In this document: positions 1 to 8,357 of the stretch, in pieces | Numbering within the stretch: position 1 is the first letter of the stretch | Layout: the number at the start of each line of letters is the position of its first letter | Origin: Paenibacillus borealis | Lineage (GTDB): Bacteria > Bacillota > Bacilli > Paenibacillales > Paenibacillaceae | Direction of reading: 5' to 3' | Assembly: GCF_000758665.1 (NCBI RefSeq) | Contig: NZ_CP009285.1 | Location: 1,860,001-1,924,000, forward strand | DNA: 64,000 nt | Notes under the pieces: generated by a model | The model's database searches: none | What the model saw: the letters and a program-made list of their open reading frames with translations, nothing else | Told to the model about the DNA's origin: nothing | Position numbers and translations under genes: made by a program

Positions 1-48
1 CCTCCTGTTCATTTCGTTTGCAGCTTGTAATAAAGTCCTTCCTGATAT

Positions 49-1521
49 CTACTCCATTACAATCACAGGGGTTTTGTTTGCTTCACCAGGCGTAAGGCCT
101 GCATCCTTAGGAGCGGGACGCTTTAAGGTGAGTGCCAGCAATAACCCGGCCACTGCAATAATGGCGAGTAGTTGGTAGGTGTTGTGAAATGCATGCGTCA
201 TTGCATTAGGCACTGGTGCCTCACCATTGCTCGCATAATGATCGGTACGGCTGACAAGGAACGTTGTCAATCCTGCGATAGCTAAGGATGAAACTACTTG
301 CTGGGCGGCACTTGTCAGTGAAGTGACTCTTCCGACCAGCTCCTTAGGCGCCGCTTGGATCAAGTGGGTATTCAATGCGATGAAAGACATGCCGGAACCG
401 AGTCCGAGCAGTATGCGTGGAAGCAGGAATGCCCACGAGCTGTCGCTTGGATCGATCATGGAGAACATATAGGCGCCAGCCGTTATGAGAATCAAGCCGC
501 CGACCACCAGGGGACGTGCGCCGACCCGGTCGAACAAACGTCCGCTGAACGGCATCATGATACCGGAAGCGATGGCCTGGGGCAATGACCAGAAGCCAGC
601 TTCAAAAGCACTCATTCCCATAAGCCGCTGCATGAAATACGGAACAGCGAAAATCATGCCGAACAAAGCGAGCTGTAAAACCCATTGTACCAGAATCCCT
701 AGGGTAAATTGCATAGAACGAAAAACCCTCAGCTCCAGCAATGGCTCCTTCTTGTTCCGGAGTTCAACGATGACAAACAGAATCAAAGCGACTGCACCTA
801 CGGTAAGACCAGTGATCGTTTTCACCGTAGTCCACCCTTCTCCGCCTTCGCTTAACCCATATGAAAGGCCGCCGAATGCTAACGGAGCGAGCATAAATCC
901 TAAGGAATCCAGCGGAGCAAAAGCCTTCTTCGGCAGATTCGGCAGTAATAGGATACTTAAGACAACCCCAACGATGCCGACCGGAATATTGATTAGAAAC
1001 AGCCACCGCCAGCTGACGTAGTCGACCAAATACCCGGATACGATTGGACCAAGTGCAGGTGCAAGCAGAACTGGCACTCCCATGATACCCATGATTCTGC
1101 CTACCGATTCGGCGGGACTGATCCGGTAGATCATCGCGAAGGCGATCGGAGTAACCATACCGCCACCCAGGCCTTGCAAGATGCGGAAGAATATCAACAT
1201 TTCGGCCGAGCCCGCGAATGAGCATAAGATTGAACTGCCGACGAACAAGATGATGGAAATAATGAAAATTTGCTTGGCACCGAACCGGTCGGACATCCAC
1301 CCAGCTAACGGAATAACGGAAGCCTGGGCTAGCGCATAACCAGTAATGGTCCATTGAATAAGGGTCAACGAACTTTGAAAGTCTTCAGAAATAACCGGAA
1401 TGGCGACGTTAACCGCCGTGCTGTCCAGAATAACCATGAACAACCCTACGATAATCGCGATCAACGGAGCAATGAGTGAACGGAGTGATGCGGACTCACT
1501 TACTGTGGAATCTGCGGGCAT
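49..1521 (-). CDS. MFS drug:H+ antiporter, DHA2 (EmrB/QacA) family
   Basis: A 490-residue, very hydrophobic protein of the length usual for 14-helix DHA2 exporters. It shows the family's early motif LDSTAVNVAIPVI (about residues 33-45) and a motif-A-like GWMSDRFGAK after the second helix. It should sit in the cytoplasmic membrane and export drugs or other hydrophobic compounds using the proton gradient. The minus-strand ATG is preceded by TAGGAGAGAG at good spacing. It is transcribed divergently from a TetR-type gene 161 bp away, which suggests local control by that repressor. The substrate is unknown. It could export the product of the PKS cluster further right, but 7 kb of accessory DNA lies between, so this link is weak. 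Confidence 0.93.
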   Translation of the reverse strand: MPADSTVSESASLRSLIAPLIAIIVGLFMVILDSTAVNVAIPVISEDFQSSLTLIQWTITGYALAQASVIPLAGWMSDRFGAKQIFIISIILFVGSSILCSFAGSAEMLIFFRILQGLGGGMVTPIAFAMIYRISPAESVGRIMGIMGVPVLLAPALGPIVSGYLVDYVSWRWLFLINIPVGIVGVVLSILLLPNLPKKAFAPLDSLGFMLAPLAFGGLSYGLSEGGEGWTTVKTITGLTVGAVALILFVIVELRNKKEPLLELRVFRSMQFTLGILVQWVLQLALFGMIFAVPYFMQRLMGMSAFEAGFWSLPQAIASGIMMPFSGRLFDRVGARPLVVGGLILITAGAYMFSMIDPSDSSWAFLLPRILLGLGSGMSFIALNTHLIQAAPKELVGRVTSLTSAAQQVVSSLAIAGLTTFLVSRTDHYASNGEAPVPNAMTHAFHNTYQLLAIIAVAGLLLALTLKRPAPKDAGLTPGEANKTPVIVME

Positions 1522-1559
1522 ATAACTCTCTCCTAACTATTCGTAATTTGGCTACCATT

Positions 1560-1588
1560 AAAATAGCATAGTTTATAAACGAAGTAAA
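1560..1588 (-). promoter_or_regulatory. Promoter of the MFS gene with a palindromic operator candidate
   Basis: On the minus strand, TTTACT (1588-1583) and TATTTT (1565-1560) are separated by 17 bp. The spacer contains the perfect 10-bp palindrome GTTTATAAAC (1571-1580). A palindrome between -35 and -10 is a typical TetR-family operator position. The promoter and the operator role are inferred from sequence only. Confidence 0.5.
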
Positions 1589-1624
1589 CGATTTATACTA
1601 AAAAAGTTCAAATAGTAAAGGGTG

Positions 1625-1653
1625 TTTAAAATATTGACGAATTGCTTTATAAT
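1625..1653 (+). promoter_or_regulatory. Sigma-A-type promoter of the tetR-like gene
   Basis: TTTAAA (1625-1630), a 17-bp spacer and a consensus TATAAT (1648-1653) lie upstream of the TetR-type gene. Its ribosome binding site AGGAGGTG is at about 1669-1676. Confidence 0.6.
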
Positions 1654-1682
1654 GATATTGGCAACACAGGAGGTGTTGGAAC

Positions 1683-2390
1683 ATGTCGGAGGCAGATTGC
1701 GATCCGTTGTCCTCGAAACGAGAAAAGCTTCTCGTACGTTTAATCCCCTATATCCAAAAACAGGGCATCAGCCAGATGAAGATGGAAGATGCGGCCAAAT
1801 GTATGGATATCAGCAAGGCAACTATGTATAAATATTTTGACTCCAAAGATGAGATTGTGGGACGTCTGCTTGATCAATATGTCCGATTTCTTTCCAATCT
1901 GATCCTGCTGGAAGCTCCCTCAAAGCTGTCGCCTGAGAAGATATCGCGGCCGTCCGAAGAAGAGCTGAAGGTTTACAACGAATCTTTCGCCAAGGCATTT
2001 AGGCTTATGATTAAGCAGACGTTCTTCCTGACGGATATTCTGCTTCAGGATTTAAACGGGTCATATCCACAATTGTCCGTCAAACTTGCCCAAGCTCTGG
2101 ACCAATTTCAGAAAAAGCTCGTTGCCTACTTCGACAGCGGCATTGAGTTTGGCATATTTTATCCCATCGCGAGCACTCAAATCTATCTGGTGCAAATGGA
2201 TCTAATGATAAGAAAACTGCTGGATCCTAAGTGGCTGATGATGCAAAATATGACGCTCAAGCAAGTGCTCATGGATTTCTATAAAGCGATGAAGCACCAG
2301 ATTTTTTACGAAAAGTGGATTCGTGAAGATGATTCCGGCTTTGAAGCCTACTTGGACAAGTTAATCATGGAGAAGCTCTCCTACGAATAA
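1683..2390 (+). CDS. TetR/AcrR family transcriptional regulator
   Basis: A 235-residue protein with an N-terminal helix-turn-helix of TetR type (about residues 17-60), including the segment ISKATMYKYFDSKDEIV. The C-terminal ligand-binding half is helical and not diagnostic. The ATG is preceded by AGGAGGTG at ideal spacing. Because it is divergent from the DHA2 exporter and shares a short intergenic region with it, the usual role would be repression of that exporter, relieved by an exported compound. That is inference from gene order plus the palindrome in the exporter promoter. Confidence 0.9.
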   Translation: MSEADCDPLSSKREKLLVRLIPYIQKQGISQMKMEDAAKCMDISKATMYKYFDSKDEIVGRLLDQYVRFLSNLILLEAPSKLSPEKISRPSEEELKVYNESFAKAFRLMIKQTFFLTDILLQDLNGSYPQLSVKLAQALDQFQKKLVAYFDSGIEFGIFYPIASTQIYLVQMDLMIRKLLDPKWLMMQNMTLKQVLMDFYKAMKHQIFYEKWIREDDSGFEAYLDKLIMEKLSYE

Positions 2391-2422
2391 CGAGACAAGC
2401 TTGGATAAGCGAGATGATAACG

Positions 2423-2463
2423 AAAAACGACAGCCGGTCCTAAGCCAGCTGCCGTTTTTTATT
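2423..2463 (+). terminator. Rho-independent terminator after tetR-like gene
   Basis: Imperfect inverted arms of the form AACG-CAGC-GG / CC-GCTG-CGTT are followed directly by six T residues. It lies about 30 bp after the TetR-type stop codon. Confidence 0.75.
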
Positions 2464-2521
2464 ATGATCACTACATTTGCAATGTACCAGCAACCGGTTG
2501 AGGCGGGTATAGCACTTCCAG

Positions 2522-2769
2522 GGAGGACTTCACCTCCATCGGCACCATCCGGTTGCCAAGGCTATCGGGAGCTATCGGCCTAATAAGGGGACAAGGTTCG
2601 CGATCTATGCCGCCCGTTGTATTGGAGAAATGTGTCCCTCAGATCCCATTGGGACAGACAAGGAAGGCAACGAGATTACTCTCATTGATGTTCTGGGAGG
2701 CAGACGAGCGAATAGAAAGCGACTTGTCTACAATGAGTTGCTTTTTGACTTTTTAGGTGAGCAGATGAT
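2522..2769 (+). pseudogene. Degraded sigK fragment A
   Basis: A remnant of a sporulation sigma-K gene. In shifting frames it retains the [12 protein letters not shown] stretch, then [13 protein letters not shown], then [18 protein letters not shown], and a decayed end resembling [12 protein letters not shown]. It lacks the HLRSLKK segment and most of the C-terminal half, and has several frameshifts. This is the most decayed of four such fragments in the window. The following stretch to 2953 holds no gene I can support, only the leader of the next gene with AAGGAG at about 2940. Confidence 0.75.
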
Positions 2770-2953
2770 CTAAAGTTCAGACAAACGAAGTGGGAAAGAA
2801 CATCGAAGACATTGGGGGCAGAGATGTTTTCTTGCCAAACTTATGAGACAGGAGAATTATCTGATGGTTCCTACTGACTATATTATGGATTGTGATACAA
2901 TATTTGAAATGGGATTCTTGCTTGTTAATTATGATATTCAAAGGAGAATTATA

Positions 2954-3597
2954 ATGAAGCGCCTTCGCTGGAGCATTTTTATTTATTCCGTGCTGTTCGT
3001 GGTTGTCTTATTGCTGGCACTCAATGACTATTCACCAATCCTGATAGTAGGGGTAACTGTGGTGGCCGGCTTTATTGCTTTTATAACCCAATTCTATTAT
3101 CCTGCAGCTTTGGAAAAACGTGTGGACCGCGTAGAGTCCTTTTTACGCAGCCAGAAAAACAAGCCTGCCGTTTATATTCATTATATTCTTGCGAACCGAC
3201 TTGAGGATGAATCAAGAACGATTATGGAGCAGCTGATGAGCAAATATAAGCGGGTACGGTACAGGCAACGTACAAGGCAGCTTATGGACTGTACCGCAAA
3301 GATATGGATGCCGTTCAGGAGGCAGTGCCGTATATCCGCTATTCTGATTACCGGGCATACTACGAAACGGTTCTGCTGCTCCAGGACGGGAAAAGTGTTC
3401 TGGCTCGGGAACATCTTGAGTCAATCAGGAAGCAATGGATGAGATCAGCGCTGCTCGCAGAAATTGAACTCAAAGCAGGCATCAGTGAAACCGCTATCAA
3501 GTATGCCAGGGAAGCAGTAGACGCTTCGAGAGGCGTCCAACGTTATGTGTTACATAAAGAATACGAAAGAACGTTACCGCAAGCTGTTGAAGCTTGA
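2954..3597 (+). pseudogene. Frameshifted membrane-anchored helical-repeat protein
   Basis: The reading frame starts at an ATG after AAAGGAGA and encodes two hydrophobic helices (about residues 6-45), then a charged helical region. The frame breaks near 3250-3270. The natural continuation lies one frame away and runs to the stop at 3597 (for example AAYGLYRKDMDAVQEAV and later ALLAEIELKAG). The downstream half looks like TPR-type helical hairpins. One missing base would explain the break. I do not recognise the family. It lies between sigK fragments A and B and is probably inactive, unless the break is a sequencing error or a programmed shift. Confidence 0.6.
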
Positions 3598-3681
3598 GTT
3601 TTAAATGCATACATTTATTGAGATCTAACCCAACTGGAAGTTACTATACAGCATCAAATAGATCATAACTGGGAAACAGAA

Positions 3682-3771
3682 CTTGGCTACTTTTGCGGCC
3701 CGATGTATTGAAAACGAAATCCTGATGCATCTCATTAAGCTGTATCATGAGTTTTATAAGGCGAAGCAGTG
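3682..3771 (+). pseudogene. Degraded sigK fragment B
   Basis: A short remnant encoding [17 protein letters not shown] fused directly to [11 protein letters not shown] and a stop. A large internal deletion joins sigma region 2 to the extreme C-terminus. The join lies where HLR and ALMK would have been. It has the same orientation as the other three fragments. The interval 3598-3919 holds only this fragment, a hairpin and the promoter of the next operon. Confidence 0.8.
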
Positions 3772-3773
3772 AG

Positions 3774-3834
3774 GTAGGTAATTTGCCTGCAGGAAAGAGA
3801 CATGAAAGGTCTCGACCATGCAGGTTACCTATGC
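3774..3834 (+). terminator. Long stem-loop after sigK fragment B
   Basis: Outer arms GTAGGTAA / TTACCTAT, middle arms CCTGCA / TGCAGG and an inner GAGAC / GTCTC form a three-part hairpin just after the fragment's stop codon. The T-run is weak, so a terminator role is only probable. Confidence 0.4.
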
Positions 3835-3877
3835 GTTTATGCATAGAGCTTAGGGTGATATAAATTACATTGTACTG

Positions 3878-3886
3878 TGGTATACT
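3878..3886 (+). promoter_or_regulatory. Extended -10 promoter of the zeta-like operon
   Basis: TGGTATACT is an extended -10 element located 34 bp before the start codon of the small partner ORF. No good -35 is seen. Confidence 0.4.
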
Positions 3887-3919
3887 CGAACTATAAGTGA
3901 AAAATGAGGTGTTTGTATA

Positions 3920-4099
3920 ATGACGAATCTTACGAAGGACCTTGCTAAATTGATCCGGTTAACGGGTGACCGGGCGAAGTTGGATGCTAAAGCAAATGGA
4001 ACATATATAGTATATAAGACAAATGAGGGGCAAATTGTTAGAGAATATAGTACGGGTGAAATTGAGAAAATGAATGAACAGGATTTCATCCATGAATGA
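3920..4099 (+). CDS. Small protein upstream of the zeta-like kinase, possible antitoxin
   Basis: A 59-residue, charged, mostly helical ORF (MTNLTKDLAKLIRLTG...). Its ATG is preceded by GAGGTG, 8 bp upstream. Its stop overlaps the start of the kinase gene by 8 bases, so the two are translationally coupled. Zeta-type toxins are usually encoded with a small antitoxin directly upstream, which fits in size and position. I recognise no antitoxin family in it, so the antitoxin role is inferred from context only. Confidence 0.6.
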   Translation: MTNLTKDLAKLIRLTGDRAKLDAKANGTYIVYKTNEGQIVREYSTGEIEKMNEQDFIHE

Positions 4100-4691
4100 G
4101 ACAAAGGCAACGATGTTTGTGTTTGCCGGTAATAATGGAAGTGGCAAGAGCACAATCCGCAACTTGATTGTTGACCGGCTTGGAGTAAGTGTGAATATTG
4201 ATCCGGATGCACTAGCACGTAAGATCAATAGCGGGCATCCTGAAAAGAGTAAAGTATCTGCCGGGAAAGAAGCTATAAGGATAGCTAGGGAATGTATTCG
4301 AAAAAAGTGGGATTTCACTGTGGAAACTACTTTAGCTGGTGGTAACGTTATAAGGCAGATGAGAGATGCAAAGGAACAAGGCTTTGAAATTATTATGTTT
4401 TATGTGGGACTAGGGGATGTACGGCTAAATATTGAACGTGTTGCTTTGCGAGTGAAGAACGGTGGTCATCATATTGAAACCGAGGATATTATTAGACGCA
4501 ATATAACCAGTATGAATAATCTGTTATCTCACTTAGATCTGATTGATCAATTAATTGTTGTTGATAATAGTAAAGCTGATGGCGAGTTTATTCTTGAAGC
4601 AGATAAAAGCGGGATAAAATATCATTTAATTGAATTACCTGAATGGGTCAAAATAATCGATAAACAATTAGAGATTAAATTCAAAACGTAA
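4092..4691 (+). CDS. Zeta-toxin-like P-loop kinase (COG4185-type)
   Basis: A 199-residue P-loop protein. Walker A is GNNGSGKST at residues 13-21. It is followed by NIDPDALAR and the characteristic FTVETTLAG segment, then an arginine-rich helix (RRNITSM) near the C-terminus. This pattern matches the zeta toxin / predicted ATPase family, in which zeta phosphorylates UDP-N-acetylglucosamine or related nucleotide sugars. I chose the ATG at 4092 because it overlaps the upstream small ORF; an ATG at 4074 in the same frame is also possible. It lies between sigK fragments B and C. It is probably the toxin or kinase of a toxin-antitoxin or phage-defence pair. Confidence 0.8.
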   Translation: MNETKATMFVFAGNNGSGKSTIRNLIVDRLGVSVNIDPDALARKINSGHPEKSKVSAGKEAIRIARECIRKKWDFTVETTLAGGNVIRQMRDAKEQGFEIIMFYVGLGDVRLNIERVALRVKNGGHHIETEDIIRRNITSMNNLLSHLDLIDQLIVVDNSKADGEFILEADKSGIKYHLIELPEWVKIIDKQLEIKFKT

Positions 4692-4695
4692 AAAT

Positions 4696-4738
4696 AACCA
4701 ATTTGAATCGGAAATGATTTTGATTGGTTTATTTTTTT
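4696..4738 (+). terminator. Terminator of the zeta-like operon
   Basis: AACCAATTTGAATC pairs with GATTTTGATTGGTT and is followed by a run of seven T residues. The T-run abuts the first base of sigK fragment C's conserved leader. Confidence 0.85.
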
Positions 4739-5112
4739 GACATCGCATCGTGTCCACAACCTCGAGAAATTCGGGCGACACCGGCGAAGACATGGAGGAC
4801 CTGATCTCCATCGGCACCATCGGGCTGATCAAGGCCATCGAGAGCTACCGCCCGAACAAGGGCACGAAGCTGGCTACTTTTGCCGCCCGTTGTATCGAGA
4901 ATGAGATCCTGATGCACTTACGCTCGCTGAAAAAAAACCGCAAGGACGTATCCCTCCACGATCCGATCGGAACCGATAAGGAAGGCAACGAGATCACCCT
5001 GATCGATATCCTAGGCTCGGAAGCGGATGATGTGATCAAGGAAGTGGATCTGAAGATTGAGAAGAGGGCACTCATGAAGCTGTATCATGAGTTTTATAAG
5101 GTGAAGCGGTGA
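4739..5112 (+). pseudogene. sigK fragment C with internal deletion
   Basis: The best-preserved sigma-K remnant: an open frame of about 120 codons from [15 protein letters not shown] through [16 protein letters not shown] to [15 protein letters not shown]. It then jumps to [15 protein letters not shown] and a stop. In full-length SigK about 45 residues (region 4, with the helix-turn-helix) lie between the two IEK motifs, so a deletion between ATTGAGAAG repeats removed it in frame. The N-terminal part of SigK is also absent. The product would lack -35 recognition and should not be a working sigma factor. Confidence 0.85.
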
Positions 5113-5121
5113 ATGTATTGG

Positions 5122-5147
5122 GTCTGTCTTTTGACAGGCTCTTTTTT
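5122..5147 (+). terminator. Terminator of sigK fragment C
   Basis: GTCTGTC, TTTT loop, GACAGGC, then TCTTTTTT, ten bases after the fragment's stop codon. Confidence 0.8.
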
Positions 5148-5210
5148 GTCGAAATTTAGACCTGTTGTTCAAAAAAATTATGTAAAAAGTATAAAATATT
5201 TGAATATTGA

Positions 5211-5219
5211 TGTTATAAT
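5211..5219 (+). promoter_or_regulatory. Extended -10 promoter upstream of the DUF262 gene
   Basis: TGTTATAAT is a consensus extended -10 about 100 bp before the TTG start of the restriction-type gene. It lies in a very AT-rich stretch and no good -35 was found. Confidence 0.4.
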
Positions 5220-5317
5220 TTGGATAAATGTCTAGGTTGTATTCACGGAGTAATGCCTCTGAACTAAATTGCGCTGGATGAATTTTGAAAACTATTTCAT
5301 ATATGGAGGTATCACAT

Positions 5318-7168
5318 TTGCAGCATTTACAGTCGATACAGGATATTTTTCAGCATAAGCTGTTTCGAATCCCGGATTACCAGCGAGGCTATGCTTGGGA
5401 GGAGAATCAGTGGCTCGACTTACTGGAAGACCTTGAGTTGCTGGAGGACGACCAGGAACATTATACAGGAACATTGGTCATTCATGAGGCAGAGAATGAA
5501 GAGGATATCAACGACGACGAAGGTAACACCTTAAGAGTATATGATGTTGTTGACGGATAGCAAAGACTTACAACATTATCGATCCTGCTTCATGAAATTG
5601 CTTCTCAATTTAGAGGGCTTGATGGAAGTAGAATCTTTGCTGACGGCATTCTCAAAAAGTACATTGCCACAACCAAAAATGACGATAAGTTACCTAAGTT
5701 GTCACTCAATCGGGACACGAACTTATTTTATAAAAAATATATAATTACTGAAAGTGAAGCCGTAATGTCTGCCAAAATTACTTCGGAGCAGAGATTGCTT
5801 GATGCCAAGCGCTATTTTGCACAGTACTTAGCTCGGAGATCAGAAGAGCTAAGTGAGGATTACTTAACATGGCTCAATAAGATGTACAACAAGATCAGTA
5901 ATAAGATGAAACTGACCGTTTATTTGGTTCCAAAGGCTACGGATGTGGGCGTCATCTTTGAGGTCATGAACAATCGCGGCAAAAAGCTGACTGAGATGGA
6001 AAAGACCAAAAATTATTTATTATACCTATCCTCTAAGTTAACATGCGACGGTGGCAAGGAGTTGGGGGAAGACATTAATCGGACGTGGAAATACATATAC
6101 GAAAGCTTGATGTCATCGAAGGCTTCGGATTCTGACGAGAACCAGTTGCTCCGGAGTTTCTGGCTTATGTATCATAACTACAACTCCAAGCAATGGGATG
6201 GCAGCAATTCGTTCAAGACGGTATATAATCTGAAAAATTACAAGGATCAGCATACTCAGCTTCGTAATGATTTACGGGCTTGCGTGAATACACTCAAAGA
6301 ATGTTGCACGGTATATTGCGATATCATTCACGCCAAACGGTCAGGCTCTTTCTTTGGAACGAAAGAAGTAACAAGGAAGGCATTAGAAGATTATACAGCT
6401 AAACTGCATCGCATCGGTGTCATCGCCTCCTTTATTCCGCTTCTTATGGCCAGCCGGCTAAAATATAGCGATAATCTGGAGATGTATTTGGATCTTCTAA
6501 AGCTATGTGAAAAGTTTGCATTCCGTGTATACCGTTATGCGGGTAAAAGATCAAATGCAGGGCAATCGAATCTGTTAAAGCTTGCATACGACTTGTATCA
6601 TGGGATAGTCACATATCAGGATGCTTTCATCTGTGTTCATCAATTATTGCTGTATTATTCCCCTAATAAGAAATTCAATGAAGAGACAAATGCCAGAGCA
6701 GACTGGTACGGATGGTATGGTCTTAAATATTTGTTGTATGAGTATGAGTTACATCTGGCATCCGGCAAACCGGTTCTTATGGACTGGGTTTACCTGCAAA
6801 AGAAGGACAAGCAAGACTCGATTGAACATATTTTGCCGCAGACTCCAACTAAGTCATACTGGCAGTCCAGGTGGACGGGAGAAGAAATTGAAGAAGCGAC
6901 GCATGATATAGGAAATCTGGTAATGACCTTTGATAATAGTATTTACAGCAACAATGGCTTTGACAAGAAGAGAGGTTCAGCTGGAGAGAATGGATGTTAT
7001 GCCGGATCTAGCCTGTTTTCTGAACGTGAGCTGGCCACTTACGGTGAGTGGACTTATTCGGAGTTTGAAAACCGGAGGCAGAAGATTTCCACTTGGATTG
7101 TAAGCCGGTGGCATGTGGATGACATCGACGCTGCATTAACGGTTGTAGATGATGAGACTGAAGATTAA
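5318..7168 (+). pseudogene. DUF262-DUF1524 (GmrSD-like) gene interrupted by one amber codon
   Basis: One continuous frame of 616 codons, broken only by TAG at 5558-5560 (codon 81). The N-terminal part is a DUF262 domain (FRIPDYQRGYAWEENQW). The stop replaces the first glutamine of its conserved DGQQR motif, since the frame reads D-G-stop-Q-R-L-T-T and then continues without a break. The C-terminus has DUF1524 / HNH-type signatures: IEHILPQ (about residue 510) and IGNLVMTF. In GmrSD and BrxU-type systems DUF262 binds or hydrolyses NTP and DUF1524 cuts DNA. The start is TTG after GGAGGT. It may be a very recent pseudogene, a sequencing error or a read-through gene. It is followed 30 bp later by a gene of unknown function. 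Confidence 0.85.
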
Positions 7169-7198
7169 GAGATTTAGTGGAATGGAGGGAAATAAACG

Positions 7199-7855
7199 AT
7201 GGAGCCTTATGATTGTATTGTAGAATTAGCTTTTCAGAAAATGAAGCAGCGGAATCAGTTAAACGACGATGAGGCAAACGAGACGCTCCAGCAATTATAT
7301 AAACATATAGAGGATTGGGATGGGGCAACTGGAAGACTGTCATTTGTCGGTGATTATCTGGTCGGAATCCATATGAATAAAATAATTGCTAGGGGAAGTG
7401 CTACCGGCAGCACAGAGGAATTTATCCGATTAATGACAATGGAACCATCTGTTCAGAAGAAAATAGTTGAGCTGATGTTGCTTCGTAAAACTGGTCCACT
7501 GGATGAAAGGTTAACAAACCGGATTAAGGATGTGGAGATTGAACACGCCATAAATTCACATCCGAGTCTTCTTGGCAATGCGCCAAATCAGTATATTAAC
7601 CGGTTTATATGCTGCATGTTTATGGAGATTATGACACCGGTCGCGAATAATAATGATCTGAAAAAAATCGCAAAGATTCTTGACATACGTGATATAAATG
7701 TATCATTCATCAATCTACAGGTTAGAGTCCGGGGACAGGTTGAGAGTGCATTACAGAGACTGAAATTGGACCAAGAAGTGAGCAAACTGGATGTATTCCG
7801 GAGAGCGCTAATTGCTTATCACATTCCTCAAACGTATAAAGAATTGAATGGGTAG
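7199..7855 (+). CDS. Unknown protein downstream of the DUF262-DUF1524 gene
   Basis: A 218-residue, soluble, mostly helical protein I do not recognise. The ATG follows GGAGGG at good spacing, 30 bp after the interrupted restriction-type gene, so the two are probably co-transcribed. No catalytic motif, membrane segment or signal peptide is visible. The operon position suggests an accessory or specificity partner of the DUF262 protein, but that is inference only. It is followed 62 bp later by sigK fragment D. Confidence 0.7.
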   Translation: MEPYDCIVELAFQKMKQRNQLNDDEANETLQQLYKHIEDWDGATGRLSFVGDYLVGIHMNKIIARGSATGSTEEFIRLMTMEPSVQKKIVELMLLRKTGPLDERLTNRIKDVEIEHAINSHPSLLGNAPNQYINRFICCMFMEIMTPVANNNDLKKIAKILDIRDINVSFINLQVRVRGQVESALQRLKLDQEVSKLDVFRRALIAYHIPQTYKELNG

Positions 7856-7917
7856 GTAACAATTAAATATTGCTTTTAGTTGAGTTGTCTGTATTTCTTC
7901 CTTATATAATATAAAAA

Positions 7918-8357
7918 TGACATCGCATTGTGTCCACAACCTCAAAAAATTCGACAAAACCGGCGAAGACATGGAGGATCTCATCTCCATCGGCACCATC
8001 GGACTGATCAAAGGGATCGAGAGCTACCGGCCTAATAAGGGCACGAAGCTCGCGACTTTTGCCGCCCGCTGTATTGAAAACGAAATCATAATGCACCTTC
8101 GCTTGCTGAAAAAGATGCGGAAAGACGTGTCCCAGCACGAAGTTGACCTTAAAAATCGAGAAGAGCAAGATATATCGCAATCTGGATGACCGGGAGAAGG
8201 AAGTCGTGGTCGGGCGCTTTGGCCTGGACACCGGCAGGGAAGAGCGGACGCAGCGGGAGATGCGAAGGAGCTGGGGATCTCGCGGAGCTATGTGCCGCGG
8301 ATTGAGAAGAGGGCGCTCATGAAGCTTTATCATGAGTTTTATAAGGTGAAGCGATAG
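7918..8357 (+). pseudogene. sigK fragment D with several deletions and frameshifts
   Basis: It starts with the same leader as fragment C (TGACATCGCAT then GTGTCCACAACCTC) and then encodes [21 protein letters not shown] through [16 protein letters not shown] deletion then removes the DPIGTDKEG to VIKE segment, an extra A shifts the frame, and a further single-base loss occurs in the EIAKEL segment. Unlike fragment C it keeps decayed region 4 ([18 protein letters not shown]) and ends with [13 protein letters not shown]. It is not translatable as a whole. Confidence 0.85.

Noticed and set aside
764..1354. Long antisense-frame ORF inside the MFS gene
   Set aside because: It is a shadow of the MFS coding frame: no ribosome binding site, and arginine-rich, low-complexity composition.
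2401..2756. Two short plus-strand ORFs after the TetR gene
   Set aside because: They cross the terminator and sigK fragment A in arbitrary frames and have no supporting start signals.
4739..5112. Functional SigK
   Set aside because: It lacks the N-terminal part and all of region 4; only a remnant frame remains.
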